Shown: positions 44,180 through 55,123, numbered from the stretch's first letter. The stretch is 64,000 nucleotides of DNA from Pandoraea capi (GCF_902459735.1 NZ_CABPRV010000004.1:310001-374000); one strand, 5' to 3'. A program made the numbers and translations. The notes: generated by a model not told the origin, from the letters alone.

Positions 44180-44195
44180 TCCGCCCGGCGTCTCG

Positions 44196-45227
44196 ATGAC
44201 AGCGCGCCCGGCGGTCTTTCTCCCCCAGGATTACCGGTCGCCACGGTGGCTGCCCGACGGGCACAGCCAGACGATCTATCCCGCACTGCTGGGCCGTCGC
44301 CCGTCGGTGGAGTTTCGTCGCGAGACGTGGGATACCCCCGACGGCGATTTCGTCGATGTCGACTGGCTGGTCGCGCCGCCCGCCTCGGAGAAATCGCCGC
44401 CCGCGCCGGACGGTCTAGTCCAGACACCGCTTGTCGTGCTCTTCCACGGACTGGAAGGCGGCTCGGGCAGCCATTACGCCCGCACCCTCATGCGTGAAGT
44501 CGAAGCACTGGGCTGGCGCGGCGTCATCCCGCACTTTCGCAGTTGCAGCGGGCGCATGAACCGCGCGCCGCGCTTCTACCATTCCGGCGACAGCACCGAA
44601 ATCGACTGGATGCTGCAACGTCTGCGCGAGAACGTCTCGGGACCGATCTTCGCTGCCGGCGTGTCGCTCGGCGGTAACGTGCTGCTGCGCTGGCTCGGCG
44701 AGCGCGAGGGACATGCCGCGCGGATCGTGAGCGCGGCCTGCGCGATTTCCGCCCCGCTCGACCTGCGCGCCGGGGGACTCGCGCTCTCGCACGGCTTCAA
44801 CATGGTGTACACGCGCAACTTTCTGGGCACGCTCAAGAAGAAGGCGCTGGCGAAGCTCGATCAGTACCCGGGCCTCTACGACCGCGATCTGATGATGGCC
44901 GCCCGTGATCTGGGCGAGTTCGACCACGTGGTGACGGCGCCGCTGCACGGCTATCACAGCGCCTTCGACTACTACACGCGGGCGTCCAGCAAACCGATTC
45001 TGCCGGCCATCGAAGTGCCGACACTGGTCATCAACGCACGCAACGACCCGTTCCAGCCCGCCAGCGCCTTGCCCGGCGACGACGACGTTGGCCGCTTCGT
45101 GCAACTGCTGCAACCCGCCAACGGCGGACACGTCGGCTTCATGAGCGGACCGTTCCCGGGAGGGCTGACGTGGATGCCGCGTACCGTCGTCGACTATTTC
45201 CGCCAATTTTTGCCGAACGCCGCATGA
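44196..45227 (+). CDS. alpha/beta hydrolase, YheT family
   Basis: A 343-residue hydrolase. The N-terminus RSPRWLPDGHSQTIYPALLGR is diagnostic of the YheT/ABHD1 group. The oxyanion region LVVLFHGLEGGSGSHYARTLM and the nucleophile elbow GVSLGGN (Ser157) are intact; the catalytic Asp is probably in INARNDPF and His in NGGHVGFMSG. Substrate unknown, probably an ester or acylglycerol. It overlaps nothing and is 16 bases after the NTF2-like gene, suggesting co-transcription. Confidence 0.93.
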   Translation: MTARPAVFLPQDYRSPRWLPDGHSQTIYPALLGRRPSVEFRRETWDTPDGDFVDVDWLVAPPASEKSPPAPDGLVQTPLVVLFHGLEGGSGSHYARTLMREVEALGWRGVIPHFRSCSGRMNRAPRFYHSGDSTEIDWMLQRLRENVSGPIFAAGVSLGGNVLLRWLGEREGHAARIVSAACAISAPLDLRAGGLALSHGFNMVYTRNFLGTLKKKALAKLDQYPGLYDRDLMMAARDLGEFDHVVTAPLHGYHSAFDYYTRASSKPILPAIEVPTLVINARNDPFQPASALPGDDDVGRFVQLLQPANGGHVGFMSGPFPGGLTWMPRTVVDYFRQFLPNAA

Positions 45228-45286
45228 TCGTGGACCACGCTCGTGCGAGCGATAGACGTCGGCACGACAGACATTAAGGTTTCCTA

Positions 45287-45970
45287 ATGGATGAAATCGT
45301 TCGTCAGGCAATGGCCAAGTGGCCCAATGTGCCCCATTGCTACGGGTGGCTGGCGCTGGATCGTCGCGGACAGTGGCGCATGCGCGACGAGCAGGCGCAG
45401 GCCGAAGGCACGGCGGGAGACCCGATTCGTCACGAGGCATTGATCGCGTTCATTGCGCGCAACTACGCCAGCGACGACGCGGGACGCTGGTACTTCCAGA
45501 ACGGTCCGCAACGGGTGTACGTCTCGCTGGCCTATGCGCCCTTTGTGGTGCGGCTGACGTGGGATGCCAGCGCGAACGATGGCCGCGGCGCACCGGTGCT
45601 GACGGATCAGTTGGGCCACGTATTCGTGCCGCAGGCGTGTCTGCTGGACGAGGACGGCAGCGTCGCATTCGCGGGAACCTCCGGCGCTGCGGCAACCCTT
45701 GGCGCGAACGACGGCACGGGCACCACCGCAACGACGACGCTCGCGCTGCTGCACGATCACGACATCGATTTGCTTACCGAGGTATCGGATCTGACGCAGG
45801 CCTATGAGGTCGCCGAAACCGCCGACGATACGGTCGACGCCAGGGCGGCCGTCCGTCTGCACTGGCGCAATGGCGACTCGCTGCCGCTCGCAACGGTCCA
45901 CGCGGGCACCCTGCCGCAGACCTACGGCTTCGAGCGCGTCCCGCAGGCGCCCGACACGTCGACGGCGTGA
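45287..45970 (+). CDS. conserved Burkholderiales hypothetical protein (possibly DUF2946)
   Basis: A 227-residue cytosolic protein starting MDEIVRQAMAKWPNVPHCYGWLALDRRGQWRMRDE, followed by HEALIAFIARNYASDDAGRWYFQNGPQRVYVSLAYAPFVVRL. I remember this pattern as a conserved Burkholderiales family, possibly named DUF2946, but cannot verify the name. No catalytic motif or membrane segment is seen. The middle has a low-complexity Gly/Thr/Ala stretch. It follows the YheT-like gene by 60 bases; the ribosome site is weak (aagg). Confidence 0.72.
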   Translation: MDEIVRQAMAKWPNVPHCYGWLALDRRGQWRMRDEQAQAEGTAGDPIRHEALIAFIARNYASDDAGRWYFQNGPQRVYVSLAYAPFVVRLTWDASANDGRGAPVLTDQLGHVFVPQACLLDEDGSVAFAGTSGAAATLGANDGTGTTATTTLALLHDHDIDLLTEVSDLTQAYEVAETADDTVDARAAVRLHWRNGDSLPLATVHAGTLPQTYGFERVPQAPDTSTA

Positions 45971-46053
45971 AGCGACAAGGACGCGCGCGGAACTAAGGCT
46001 GCGAAGATCGCGACGGTTACGAAGTCGCCGCCTGTCGACGCCCGATTGATTCC

Positions 46054-46130
46054 CGCTTCATGCTCGCTTCATGGCCGCTTCATGCTTGCTTCATGCTTGC
46101 TTCATGCTCGCTTGATGGCCGCGTCATGTC
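46054..46130. repeat. seven 11-bp tandem repeats between convergent genes
   Basis: Units of consensus cgcttcatgct: seven adjacent copies at 46054-46130, with the later two more diverged (cgcttgatggc, cgcgtcatgtc). The period is one helical turn. An open frame covers it, but 11-base units shift the reading frame each time, so it is not coding. It lies just past the M48 protease gene's stop (minus strand). Confidence 0.8.
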
Positions 46131-46144
46131 CGCGTTGTCTCCGC

Positions 46145-47725
46145 TTAACCAAACTGCTTGTTGAAGTCCTTCTCGTCTTCCTTGTCTTCGCGGTACCGAC
46201 GCTGGAACTCATGCAGTTTTGCGTCGATGGTCGACATCTCGTAGAAGTCGGCGTCGCCCGCATCGCGCGCCAGCTTTAACTGGCTGACGGCCGCCATCCA
46301 CTGGCCCTGCAAAGCGTATTGTTCGGCCAGCGCCTCATGCTGACGCGCCCGCTTGCCGCCCGCCGCCCACGCGCCTGCGAGCGCCCGCCACCAGATCGGC
46401 TCACTGCGATAGCGCTCGACCTGCGCTTGCAGAAACTTCGTTGCGTCGGGAATGCGCTGGCTCGCGACCAGCGCATCGGCATACGCCATGTCGGCCGCCT
46501 GTGACAGCGGGAATGCCGCACGCGCTTGCGTAGCGACCCGTAACGCTTCGTCCGGCCGGCCTGAGAGTCGTGCGATATCCGAGGCGAGTACCGCCAGACT
46601 CGGCGTGCCGGGGCCGGTGCCGCCGAAGGCCGCTCGCGACTTCTCCAGCGCTTCGCGTGCCGGTTCCCAACGACGCTGCTTGAACTCGGCCAGCGCCACC
46701 GCGTACCAGGCGCCCGCCACGCTCGGCGTCGTCTGCGTGCGAATTGCGGTGCGCTGCGCCTCGGCAATCGCCGCAAAGTCGCTCGCCGACTTCTGCTGCA
46801 ACACGAGGGAGCGGGCACGCACGAACACATACTCCGGCGACTGTTCCGGCTGACGATAGCCGGCGGTGCGGGAGCGGTTCAGCATATCCGCGATGCGTTC
46901 GGTCGTGAGCGGGTGGGTCCGGACATATTCGGGCACACCGGCTTCGTTGATGGCATCGGCACGCTGGAGGCGCTCGAAGAACGTCGGCATGGCGTACGTA
47001 TCGAAGCCCGCGGCCTGAAGCAACTGAAAGCCGACGCGGTCGGCCTCGCGTTCGGCGTCACGAGAAAAGCGGAGTTGGCGATCGATGGCGAGCCCCTGCC
47101 CGCCCATGGCAATGCCCATGCCGAGATCCGAGCTGCGCGCGCCGATCCCGGCGAGCAGGCCGAGCAGCATCCCGCCCAGCGCGAGCCACGAGTTCTGCGC
47201 CTGCTGACCGAGCATCCGCGCGATGTGATGTTGCAGCACGTGCCCCGTTTCGTGCCCGACAACTGAAGCGAGTTCGGACTCGGTACGCGTCGCGACGATA
47301 AGCCCCGTGTTGATGCCGATGAACCCGCCCGGCAGTGAAAAAGCATTGATCCCCGCGTCGCGCACCACGAAGAACTCGAAGCTCTGGCTGGCGTCGAGCC
47401 CCACCTTGCGGGTGGCCGAAACAAGCCGGCTGCCCAGCGCGTTGACGTAATCGGAGAGCAACAGATCGGCAAGGTAATCCGGGTCGGCGCGGATCTCGCG
47501 CATCACCCGCTCACCGAGCTTGCGCTCCATCGCGGGCGAGAGATCGTCTGCCGAACTCTGGCCCAACGTCGGCAACCCCTGCGCGGCCGCTTGCGTCGGC
47601 ACGATCGCGGTCGCAAACGTAGTCGCCGTCATCACGGGCAACATGACCCACGCGATCACGCGGCGCCAGCGGCCGGGGGCGGCAACCTGCGCGGGATGGC
47701 GAGCGCGCTTCGGCATCATGGTCAT
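46145..47725 (-). CDS. M48 family periplasmic metalloprotease with TPR region (BepA-like)
   Basis: A 526-residue protein. It starts with a long signal peptide (cut near AAAQ, residue 49). The zinc site is His158-Glu-Thr-Gly-His162 in ELASVVGHETGHVLQHHIARM; a third ligand is expected in DAEREADRVGFQLLQ. The C-terminal half carries repeated helical hairpins of the TPR type (ALAEFKQRRWEPAREALEKSRAAF, VEEYRSEPIWWRALAGAWAAGGKRARQHEALAEQYALQGQWMAAVSQLKLA). This domain order is that of BepA/YfgC, which assists or degrades outer membrane proteins such as LptD. Alternative starts at 47764, 47719 and 47716 exist. Confidence 0.92.
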   Translation of the reverse strand: MTMMPKRARHPAQVAAPGRWRRVIAWVMLPVMTATTFATAIVPTQAAAQGLPTLGQSSADDLSPAMERKLGERVMREIRADPDYLADLLLSDYVNALGSRLVSATRKVGLDASQSFEFFVVRDAGINAFSLPGGFIGINTGLIVATRTESELASVVGHETGHVLQHHIARMLGQQAQNSWLALGGMLLGLLAGIGARSSDLGMGIAMGGQGLAIDRQLRFSRDAEREADRVGFQLLQAAGFDTYAMPTFFERLQRADAINEAGVPEYVRTHPLTTERIADMLNRSRTAGYRQPEQSPEYVFVRARSLVLQQKSASDFAAIAEAQRTAIRTQTTPSVAGAWYAVALAEFKQRRWEPAREALEKSRAAFGGTGPGTPSLAVLASDIARLSGRPDEALRVATQARAAFPLSQAADMAYADALVASQRIPDATKFLQAQVERYRSEPIWWRALAGAWAAGGKRARQHEALAEQYALQGQWMAAVSQLKLARDAGDADFYEMSTIDAKLHEFQRRYREDKEDEKDFNKQFG

Positions 47726-48041
47726 GCGAGAGAAGACAGACGGAGCAGGCAAAGCGCACGGCACGCCCGCACGGCGTTCGAGCGATGCGTGAAGCGGAGG
47801 GTGGCGCCGAATGCGGCGAGGAGTGTGGCTCGAAAGGAAGGTAGCGAACGCGTCATGGAAGTAGGCGCAGCGCGGCGCAGATCACTCGGGGCTGCTGCTA
47901 TGATAGCAGCCAGACGTAGACGTTCCGCACCATCGCCTGGACGTCGAAAACATCGGCAAATTCACATCCACGACCGACGCAATAACGGGGTACGCAGACC
48001 GTTTTCGTCATCTTCCCAGCATTCTCTCAGCATCGACGCTC
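47726..48041. other. divergent intergenic region between the M48 protease and moaC
   Basis: About 316 bases, no supported gene. An inverted repeat gctgcta-tga-tagcagc (47894-47910) overlaps a possible -10 TATGAT (47899-47904) for moaC. The -35 is not clear. Confidence 0.45.
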
Positions 48042-48521
48042 ATGGCAGAACTCACCCACTTCGATACCGCCGGACAGGCTCACATGGTTGACGTTGGCGG
48101 CAAGGACAGCACGCATCGCATTGCGGTTGCACGCGGCACGATCCGGATGAAGCCCGAAACGCTCGCGCTGATTCGCACGGGTACCGCCAAGAAGGGCGAC
48201 GTGCTGGGCATCGCGCGAATCGCCGCCATTCAGGGCGCCAAGCGCACGGCCGATCTGATTCCGCTGTGCCATCCGCTCGCGCTCACGCGGGTGACGGTGG
48301 AGTTTCTGGTGGACGACGGCGCCAACGCCGTCCATTGCCGCGCGCAGGTCGAGACCATCGGACGCACCGGTGTCGAGATGGAAGCCCTCACGGCCGTGCA
48401 GGTCGGCCTGCTTACGATTTACGACATGTGCAAAGCGGTCGACAGAGGCATGACCATGACCGACGTTCGCGTGCTGGAGAAGCACGGCGGCAAGTCGGGA
48501 GATTGGGTGGCGTCCGAATAA
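48042..48521 (+). CDS. moaC: cyclic pyranopterin monophosphate synthase
   Basis: A 159-residue enzyme of molybdenum cofactor synthesis that converts the MoaA product to cyclic pyranopterin monophosphate. It has [20 protein letters not shown], the signature [33 protein letters not shown] and the C-terminal [29 protein letters not shown]. All conserved residues are present. It supplies cofactor for the molybdoenzymes elsewhere in the window. It stands alone rather than next to moaA. Confidence 0.97.
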   Translation: MAELTHFDTAGQAHMVDVGGKDSTHRIAVARGTIRMKPETLALIRTGTAKKGDVLGIARIAAIQGAKRTADLIPLCHPLALTRVTVEFLVDDGANAVHCRAQVETIGRTGVEMEALTAVQVGLLTIYDMCKAVDRGMTMTDVRVLEKHGGKSGDWVASE

Positions 48522-48650
48522 TCGACGGACAGACTGATCGACGGGAGGGATCGTGGTCGACGTGAGGCGGTGTCGCGTTCGATACACGACACCGTTGGCG
48601 AGCGTCGATCAACGCGGGCGCAATGCCTCGATCGGGCATCACGCATGTCG

Positions 48651-49523
48651 TCAGGCCCGCGCGGCCGTCCACTGCACCGCCAGAATGCTCGCGAACACCA
48701 CCGCGAGCCCCACGAAGGCGAGGCCTTTGATTGCCTCCCCCGGCAGCACCCATCCGAGTACGACCGCCGTCAGCGGACTGAGTAGTCCGAGCGACGACAC
48801 GGCCACCGGGGCCAGACGGGCGATGCCGCGAAACCACAACGCATACGCCAGTAAAGCGCCCGCCATCGACAGATACGCATAGCCCGCCGTCTGCCAAATC
48901 GTGAGCGACGGCAACGGCGGATCTGCCAGCCACGCGACCGGCACGAGCATCGCGCCGCCGAGCAGCAACTGCCAGCCCGTGAGCGCGAGCACCGGCATGT
49001 TCAAGCGCCAGCGACGCGTGAGATACGTGCCCGTCGCCATGCTCGCCGCCCCGGCCAGTGCGGCCAGAATGCCGACCGGCTCGAACACCGTCCCCGGCGA
49101 GAGCAACAGCACGCCCATGCCGACGACACCCGCCACCGCCGCCCACACCGTGCTCGCCAGCGGACGCCGTTGCTCCACGCCCCACGCCAGCCCCATCACG
49201 AGCAACGGCTGAATCGCGCCGACGACCGCCGCCAATCCGCCCGGCAAGCGATAAGCCGCCACGAACAGCAACGCCTGAAATGCCCCGATGTTCAGCGCCG
49301 AGAGCACCAGCAATCGCGCCCACTCGCCACGTGCGGGCCAGCGTCGCGCATACATCAACAGCAGCAATCCAGAGGGCAGCACGCGAATGAGCGCCGCCGT
49401 GAAAGGTCGGTCGGGCGGCAACACCTGCGTCGTCACGATATAGGTCGAGCCCCAGATCACCGGTGCCAGCGCCGTCAGCAAGACGTTGAGCCACGTCGAT
49501 CGCACAGGGTTTCTTGTCGTCAT
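48651..49523 (-). CDS. EamA/DMT family transporter
   Basis: A 290-residue inner membrane protein with about ten helices in two EamA repeats (6-135, 145-285). It opens with LNVLLTALAPVIWGSTYIVTTQVLPPDRPFTAALIRVLPSGLLLL, typical of metabolite exporters of the RhaT/EamA type. The substrate is unknown. It is divergent from a MarR regulator, with two operator-like repeats between, so it is probably repressed by that protein. Confidence 0.9.
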   Translation of the reverse strand: MTTRNPVRSTWLNVLLTALAPVIWGSTYIVTTQVLPPDRPFTAALIRVLPSGLLLLMYARRWPARGEWARLLVLSALNIGAFQALLFVAAYRLPGGLAAVVGAIQPLLVMGLAWGVEQRRPLASTVWAAVAGVVGMGVLLLSPGTVFEPVGILAALAGAASMATGTYLTRRWRLNMPVLALTGWQLLLGGAMLVPVAWLADPPLPSLTIWQTAGYAYLSMAGALLAYALWFRGIARLAPVAVSSLGLLSPLTAVVLGWVLPGEAIKGLAFVGLAVVFASILAVQWTAARA

Positions 49524-49526
49524 GAT

Positions 49527-49586
49527 GATTTATCTTCAATTCAAGATAAATCGCAGTTTGGTATCCTTTTGTCTTGATGTCAAGAC
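49527..49586. promoter_or_regulatory. two MarR-type operators between EamA and MarR genes
   Basis: Two inverted repeats sharing the half-site tcaaga: gatttatctt-caattc-aagataaatc (49527-49552, 10-bp arms) and gtcttga-tg-tcaagac (49571-49586, 7-bp arms). They lie in the 78-base gap between the divergent genes, one near each start codon. Binding by the MarR protein at 49602 is inferred from position. Confidence 0.7.
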
Positions 49587-49601
49587 AACTGGAGTCAAGG
49601 G

Positions 49602-50180
49602 ATGGCGAATCGGCCAACGGGAAAAGCGGGAAAAGTGGGAGATGAAGCACTCGACGCGCGCCGTGCCCTGTCACGGGAATCTGCGAACGGCGACGCCGTC
49701 GACCGGATCCTCGCGCAATGGCATCGGGAACGTCCGGATCTCGACGTATCGCCCATGGGCGTGATCGGCCGCCTCAAGCGTTGCGCAGCACTCGTGCAGC
49801 AGCAACTCGACGCCACGTTCGCCGAGTTCGAGATGAGCGGATGGGAATTCGACATGCTCGCGACGCTGCGACGCGCTGGCGAGCCTTTCCGTCTCGCTCC
49901 CACTGCCCTGTTTTCGGCGCTGATGGTGACCTCGGGGACGATGACGCATCGTTTGCAGCGCCTCGAAGGGCGGGGCTGGATCGCACGCGTTGCCAATCCG
50001 GACGATGCCCGCAGCACGCTGGTCCAGTTGACCGAGTCCGGCTTTACGGTGATCGAGCGCGCGCTCGAGGCGCACGTCGCCAACGAACATCGCATGCTCG
50101 CACCGCTCTCAGGAGCGTCGCTCACGAGTCTCGAAGCCGGGTTGAGCGAATGGCTCCGGGTGCTCGAAGCGGAGCAGTGA
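49602..50180 (+). CDS. MarR family transcription regulator
   Basis: A 192-residue regulator. The winged helix (about 75-135) includes EFDMLATLRRAGEPFRLAPTALFSALMVTSGTMTHRLQRLEGRGWIARVANPDDARSTLVQLTESG, with the conserved DxRS in the wing. GGAG lies upstream of the ATG. Divergent from the EamA transporter with two inverted repeats between them, so it most likely regulates that gene and itself. Confidence 0.93.
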   Translation: MANRPTGKAGKVGDEALDARRALSRESANGDAVDRILAQWHRERPDLDVSPMGVIGRLKRCAALVQQQLDATFAEFEMSGWEFDMLATLRRAGEPFRLAPTALFSALMVTSGTMTHRLQRLEGRGWIARVANPDDARSTLVQLTESGFTVIERALEAHVANEHRMLAPLSGASLTSLEAGLSEWLRVLEAEQ

Positions 50181-50205
50181 CGACAAACCTCGACGTGGAA
50201 TGTGA

Positions 50206-50230
50206 AAGAGGCTCGCCATGCGAGCCTCTT
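50206..50230. terminator. hairpin terminator between convergent genes
   Basis: Perfect 11-bp stem aagaggctcgc (50206-50216), loop cat, gcgagcctctt (50220-50230), between marR and the MFS gene. Only a short T run, so termination is likely but not certain. Confidence 0.6.
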
Positions 50231-50355
50231 CGTTGATGCGCATCGCTCATGCGCGCCGCTTATGTGCATCATGAGCGCACGCCATGCATCCGCGTGCTTA
50301 GTGTGCGCCGTCATCCGATATCGGGACGACGCGCCGCACCGCCATCACGCCGCCA

Positions 50356-51570
50356 TCACGCCGCCGCGGCCGCCTTGCCGGCGCGCTGACGCTGCGGCCA
50401 GAAGTACCACACTGCGCCGATCACTTGCAGCACGATAAGTGCCGTCCAGGCCGAGAAGTGTCCCTGCATACTGTGCGCCGGGTAAGCGCCGAGCACCGCG
50501 CCGATGCCAACCTGACACAGGAAGATCAGCAGGAAGATGATGAGGGTGAGCGACGTGTTCACGCGTCCGATCAGCGTGCCGTGGAAGTACTCCGCGAGCA
50601 CGGCATACGACAGAATGCCCGTACCGCCGAAAATTCCGTAAGCCGCCCACAACCAGACCGGGGGAATCGGCGTACCCAGCATCAGCAGCACCTGCACCAG
50701 AACGAACACCAGCATGCCCACACCCGAGAAGGCAAAGACACTCACGCCGCGTCGCTCCAGTGAGCGGGCTGCCGCACCGAACACCACGCTCCCCGCCATC
50801 ATCGCGAGCCCCACGACCGACACCAACGAGGCGGCCTGCGCTTCGGACAGCCCTTCGACGTCGCGCATGAACGGCGCCATCCACAGCGACTGCATCGCGT
50901 AGAACACCCCCTGCGTGATCCCCGAGAGGGACGTCACTTTCCAGAACATGGCGCTGCCAAGCACCTCGCGCACGCCTTGCAGGGCTTCGGACAAACCGCC
51001 CTGTGCGTGCGACCCCGGCTTCTCCGGCGCGCCGAACCAGAGCGCCACCGACATGAACACCGTGAGCGCCGCCAATCCGAACGACACCACGCGCCAGTCC
51101 GTCAGGCCGAGCAGCCAGTTCAGCGGTGTGCCGACGACCACGCCGCCCATACCGCCCACCGCCATCACCAGACCGTTGAGCAGCGGCAGACGAGCCACCG
51201 GAAACCATTGCGCCAATGCCTTGAAGGCGCTGCCCAGACACACCGACACGCCGACACCGATCAGCAGACGCCCGACCATCAGCGCGCCCACGCCCTGCGC
51301 CAAACCGAACAGCGCCGCACCGGCGGCTGCCAGCAGCAACACCAGCGACGCCACACGGCGGGGCCCGAACTTGTCGAGCAACACGCCCGCAGGCAATTGC
51401 GCCCCGGCAAAACCGAGGAAATAGAGGCTCGTGAGCAGACCGAGGTCAGCGGACGAGAGGCCGAGTTCGCGCGTCATGAATGGCGCAAATCCGATGTTCA
51501 CACCGCGATACACGTAGGAGACGAAGTATCCGCAGGCAAACAGCACGAAGATTCTGAGTGCTTTCGACAT
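50356..51570 (-). CDS. MFS transporter
   Basis: A 404-residue protein with twelve predicted helices. The ATG at 51570 starts MSKALRIFVLFACGYFVSYVYRGVNIGFAPFMTRELGLSSADLGLLTSLYFLGFAGAQLPAGVLLDKFGPRR, with the MFS loop 2-3 motif G-x3-D-x-x-G-x-R-R. The frame extends 147 codons upstream into the divergent lysR gene and that part is not real. It belongs to the sugar-phosphate/organic acid type MFS group, substrate unknown. It is divergent from a GcvA-like LysR regulator, its probable controller. Confidence 0.93.
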   Translation of the reverse strand: MSKALRIFVLFACGYFVSYVYRGVNIGFAPFMTRELGLSSADLGLLTSLYFLGFAGAQLPAGVLLDKFGPRRVASLVLLLAAAGAALFGLAQGVGALMVGRLLIGVGVSVCLGSAFKALAQWFPVARLPLLNGLVMAVGGMGGVVVGTPLNWLLGLTDWRVVSFGLAALTVFMSVALWFGAPEKPGSHAQGGLSEALQGVREVLGSAMFWKVTSLSGITQGVFYAMQSLWMAPFMRDVEGLSEAQAASLVSVVGLAMMAGSVVFGAAARSLERRGVSVFAFSGVGMLVFVLVQVLLMLGTPIPPVWLWAAYGIFGGTGILSYAVLAEYFHGTLIGRVNTSLTLIIFLLIFLCQVGIGAVLGAYPAHSMQGHFSAWTALIVLQVIGAVWYFWPQRQRAGKAAAAA

Positions 51571-51672
51571 GGAGTAAACCCTAATCACTTGCTTGGGCAT
51601 CGATTGTCTGCGGAACCGTGCGTGGAAGCCAACGAAACCTTTGCGCTCGTATTGTGAGTAGAATTTGACATC

Positions 51673-52677
51673 ATGTTCCAGCACCTCCCTCCCCTCCAAT
51701 CCCTGCGTGCGCTTGAAGCGGCTGCCCGTCACCGCAGTTTTACGCGCGCCGCCGAAGAATTGAATTTGACGCACAGTGCCGTCAGCCATCACATGCGCGC
51801 GTTGGAGCAGCAGTTGGGCACGGCCCTCTTTCGCCGCGTCGGGGCACGGATGATTCCGACCAGCGTCGGCGCCCGTCTGGCCGAGCGGGTGCGCATTGGC
51901 ATGTCGGAACTCGACGAAGCAATGAACGAGGCCAAAGCGGGTATCGCGCCCCATGCAACACCCGCCATCGTCCGTCTGGAAATCAGCGTGATGACCGATC
52001 TTGCGGCGCAATGGCTGATTCCCCGGCTATCGCGATTCAGCGAGCGGCACCCCGGCATCGATCTGGTCGTGCGGATTCATGCGGATATCGCCGCGCCCGA
52101 TCCGTACTCGGTCGACGTCGGCATCTGGCATCAGCGCGTGGAAGAGACCGGGTTCGTGACGCGCAAGCTGCTCGACGACTTTGTCATCGCCGTCTGCCGC
52201 CCCGACGTCGTCGCACAGGTGCCGGACTTTACGGTGGCCGACATCCACAAGTTGCCGATGCTGCGTTTCGCCCACCGCTCGTGGCGCGACTGGCAGGTGG
52301 CTGCCGGTTTGCCGCCGCACGAGCCCACGCGCGGGCCGATCTTCGACGATTCGGGGTTGCTCCTGCGGGCCGCCATCGCAGGGCAAGGCGTTGCGACCTC
52401 TCGCAGCCTGCTCGTGCGCGATACGCTCGCTGCGGGTGAACTGGTGCAGATCGGGGACGTCTGTATCCCGCCGAGTCTGGAATATCACGTGAACTGGCGG
52501 GAAAATCATCCGCGCGTGCGCGCGATCCACGCCTTCTGGGACTGGATGCAGGACGAGATCGCGGCCATGACACCGCTTGCCGGCTCCCCATTCCCGCTCA
52601 GCCGCGACGATGGGGCAACCGAGACCGTCGCACCGCCGGATATCGCCGCCTGCCCGAAAGCATCGGGGAAAGACTGA
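51673..52677 (+). CDS. LysR family transcription regulator (GcvA-like)
   Basis: A 334-residue regulator. The N-terminal helix-turn-helix is LQSLRALEAAARHRSFTRAAEELNLTHSAVSHHMRALEQQLGTALFRRVGARM, close to GcvA/AmpR. The substrate-binding domain (about 95-300) has VRLEISVMTDLAAQWLIPRLSRFSERHPGIDLVV. The tail is longer than usual and low in complexity. It is divergent from the MFS gene by about 100 bases. The inducer is unknown. Confidence 0.93.
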   Translation: MFQHLPPLQSLRALEAAARHRSFTRAAEELNLTHSAVSHHMRALEQQLGTALFRRVGARMIPTSVGARLAERVRIGMSELDEAMNEAKAGIAPHATPAIVRLEISVMTDLAAQWLIPRLSRFSERHPGIDLVVRIHADIAAPDPYSVDVGIWHQRVEETGFVTRKLLDDFVIAVCRPDVVAQVPDFTVADIHKLPMLRFAHRSWRDWQVAAGLPPHEPTRGPIFDDSGLLLRAAIAGQGVATSRSLLVRDTLAAGELVQIGDVCIPPSLEYHVNWRENHPRVRAIHAFWDWMQDEIAAMTPLAGSPFPLSRDDGATETVAPPDIAACPKASGKD

Positions 52678-52718
52678 CGGCGAACGCCCGCGTCGTCAGA
52701 GCTCAAACGTCGGCGCAT

Positions 52719-52759
52719 AAAAAAACGGCAACGCATTCCGGAGAATGTGTTGCCGTTTT
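52719..52759. terminator. intrinsic terminator between lysR and groEL
   Basis: 17-bp stem (52722-52738 with 52743-52759, one G-U pair), loop cgga. Read leftward it ends with seven U residues (A run 52719-52725); read rightward only four T. It mainly serves groEL. Confidence 0.9.
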
Positions 52760-52863
52760 GGCGTCGGGCGACGGTACGTAGATCGAGGATCTTGCACCGA
52801 CGCCCGGAGGCCAGACATTCGAAGCGCCTCACGGCGCTCCGTGCATGCCGTCTCTTGCGAGAC

Positions 52864-54531
<1,668 letters not shown>

Positions 54532-54558
54532 TTACGTAGATGTCTTTGGGGGAAAGAC

Positions 54559-54849
54559 TTACTGGGCCACGACGGCCATGATGTCTTCTTCGCGCATGAC
54601 CAGCAGTTCCTGGCCATCGACCTTCACGCTTTGGCCGGCGTACTTGCCGAACAGAACGCGGTCGCCCACCTTCACGTCGAGTGCGATCAACTTGCCTTGA
54701 TCATCGCGCTTGCCCGGGCCGACGGCCAGGATCTCGCCCTGGTCCGGCTTTTCAGCAGCCGCGTCCGGGATCACGATGCCCGATGCGGTCTTCGTTTCGT
54801 TGTCCAGGCGCTTGACAATAACGCGGTCATGCAAGGGACGAAGGTTCAT
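54559..54849 (-). CDS. groES: co-chaperonin GroES (10 kDa subunit)
   Basis: A 96-residue co-chaperonin: [46 protein letters not shown], the mobile loop being residues about 16-33, and a C-terminal [14 protein letters not shown]. It caps the GroEL ring. It is the first gene of groESL, controlled by the CIRCE/HrcA element 78 bases upstream of its start. Confidence 0.98.
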   Translation of the reverse strand: MNLRPLHDRVIVKRLDNETKTASGIVIPDAAAEKPDQGEILAVGPGKRDDQGKLIALDVKVGDRVLFGKYAGQSVKVDGQELLVMREEDIMAVVAQ

Positions 54850-55123
54850 TACAAGCTCCTCTTTCTCTCAGTGAGATCGTCAAAACTAAATATGCAATCA
54901 TTTGCATATCTGGTGAATTCATGGCGTTAGCACTCTGCGCCAACGAGTGCTAATTATAGGGACGGGGTTTTACGATTTCAAGACGCGGTGTTTTCCCGGG
55001 GGTGAAGAAAAGTGAAATTACTGACGAGATGCACTGAATTCCGGACTTTGCTCAACTTTGAGCTCGCCAGATCGACATCAGACGCAAATCTTTTGAAATC
55101 AACCACATACGTGACGATCTCAG
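54850..55123. other. groES upstream region, AT-rich between groES and the DUF4157 gene
   Basis: 274 bases with the groESL promoter and CIRCE on the left. From about 54990 to 55120 the sequence is clearly more AT-rich than the rest of the window and has no terminator for the DUF4157 gene. No gene is supported. Confidence 0.55.
54927..54981 (-). promoter_or_regulatory. groESL promoter with CIRCE (HrcA) operator
   Basis: Perfect CIRCE element: TTAGCACTC (54927-54935), nine-base spacer, GAGTGCTAA (54945-54953). On the minus strand -35 TTGAAA (54976-54981) and -10 TATAAT (54953-54958) are 17 bases apart, so CIRCE starts at the -10 edge and covers the transcription start. HrcA repression with heat release is expected. 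A CTTGAAA at the -35 also resembles sigma-32, but no matching -10 is found at the right spacing. Confidence 0.95.

Noticed and set aside
46046-46279. 77-codon plus-strand frame across the 11-bp repeats
   Set aside because: It runs antisense into the M48 protease gene and repeats of 11 bases change frame each copy, so the protein is an artefact.
54960-54985. Sigma-32 promoter for groESL
   Set aside because: The -35 resembles CTTGAAA, but no CCCCAT-type -10 is present at 13-17 bases; a sigma-70 layout with TATAAT at 17 bases explains the site better.
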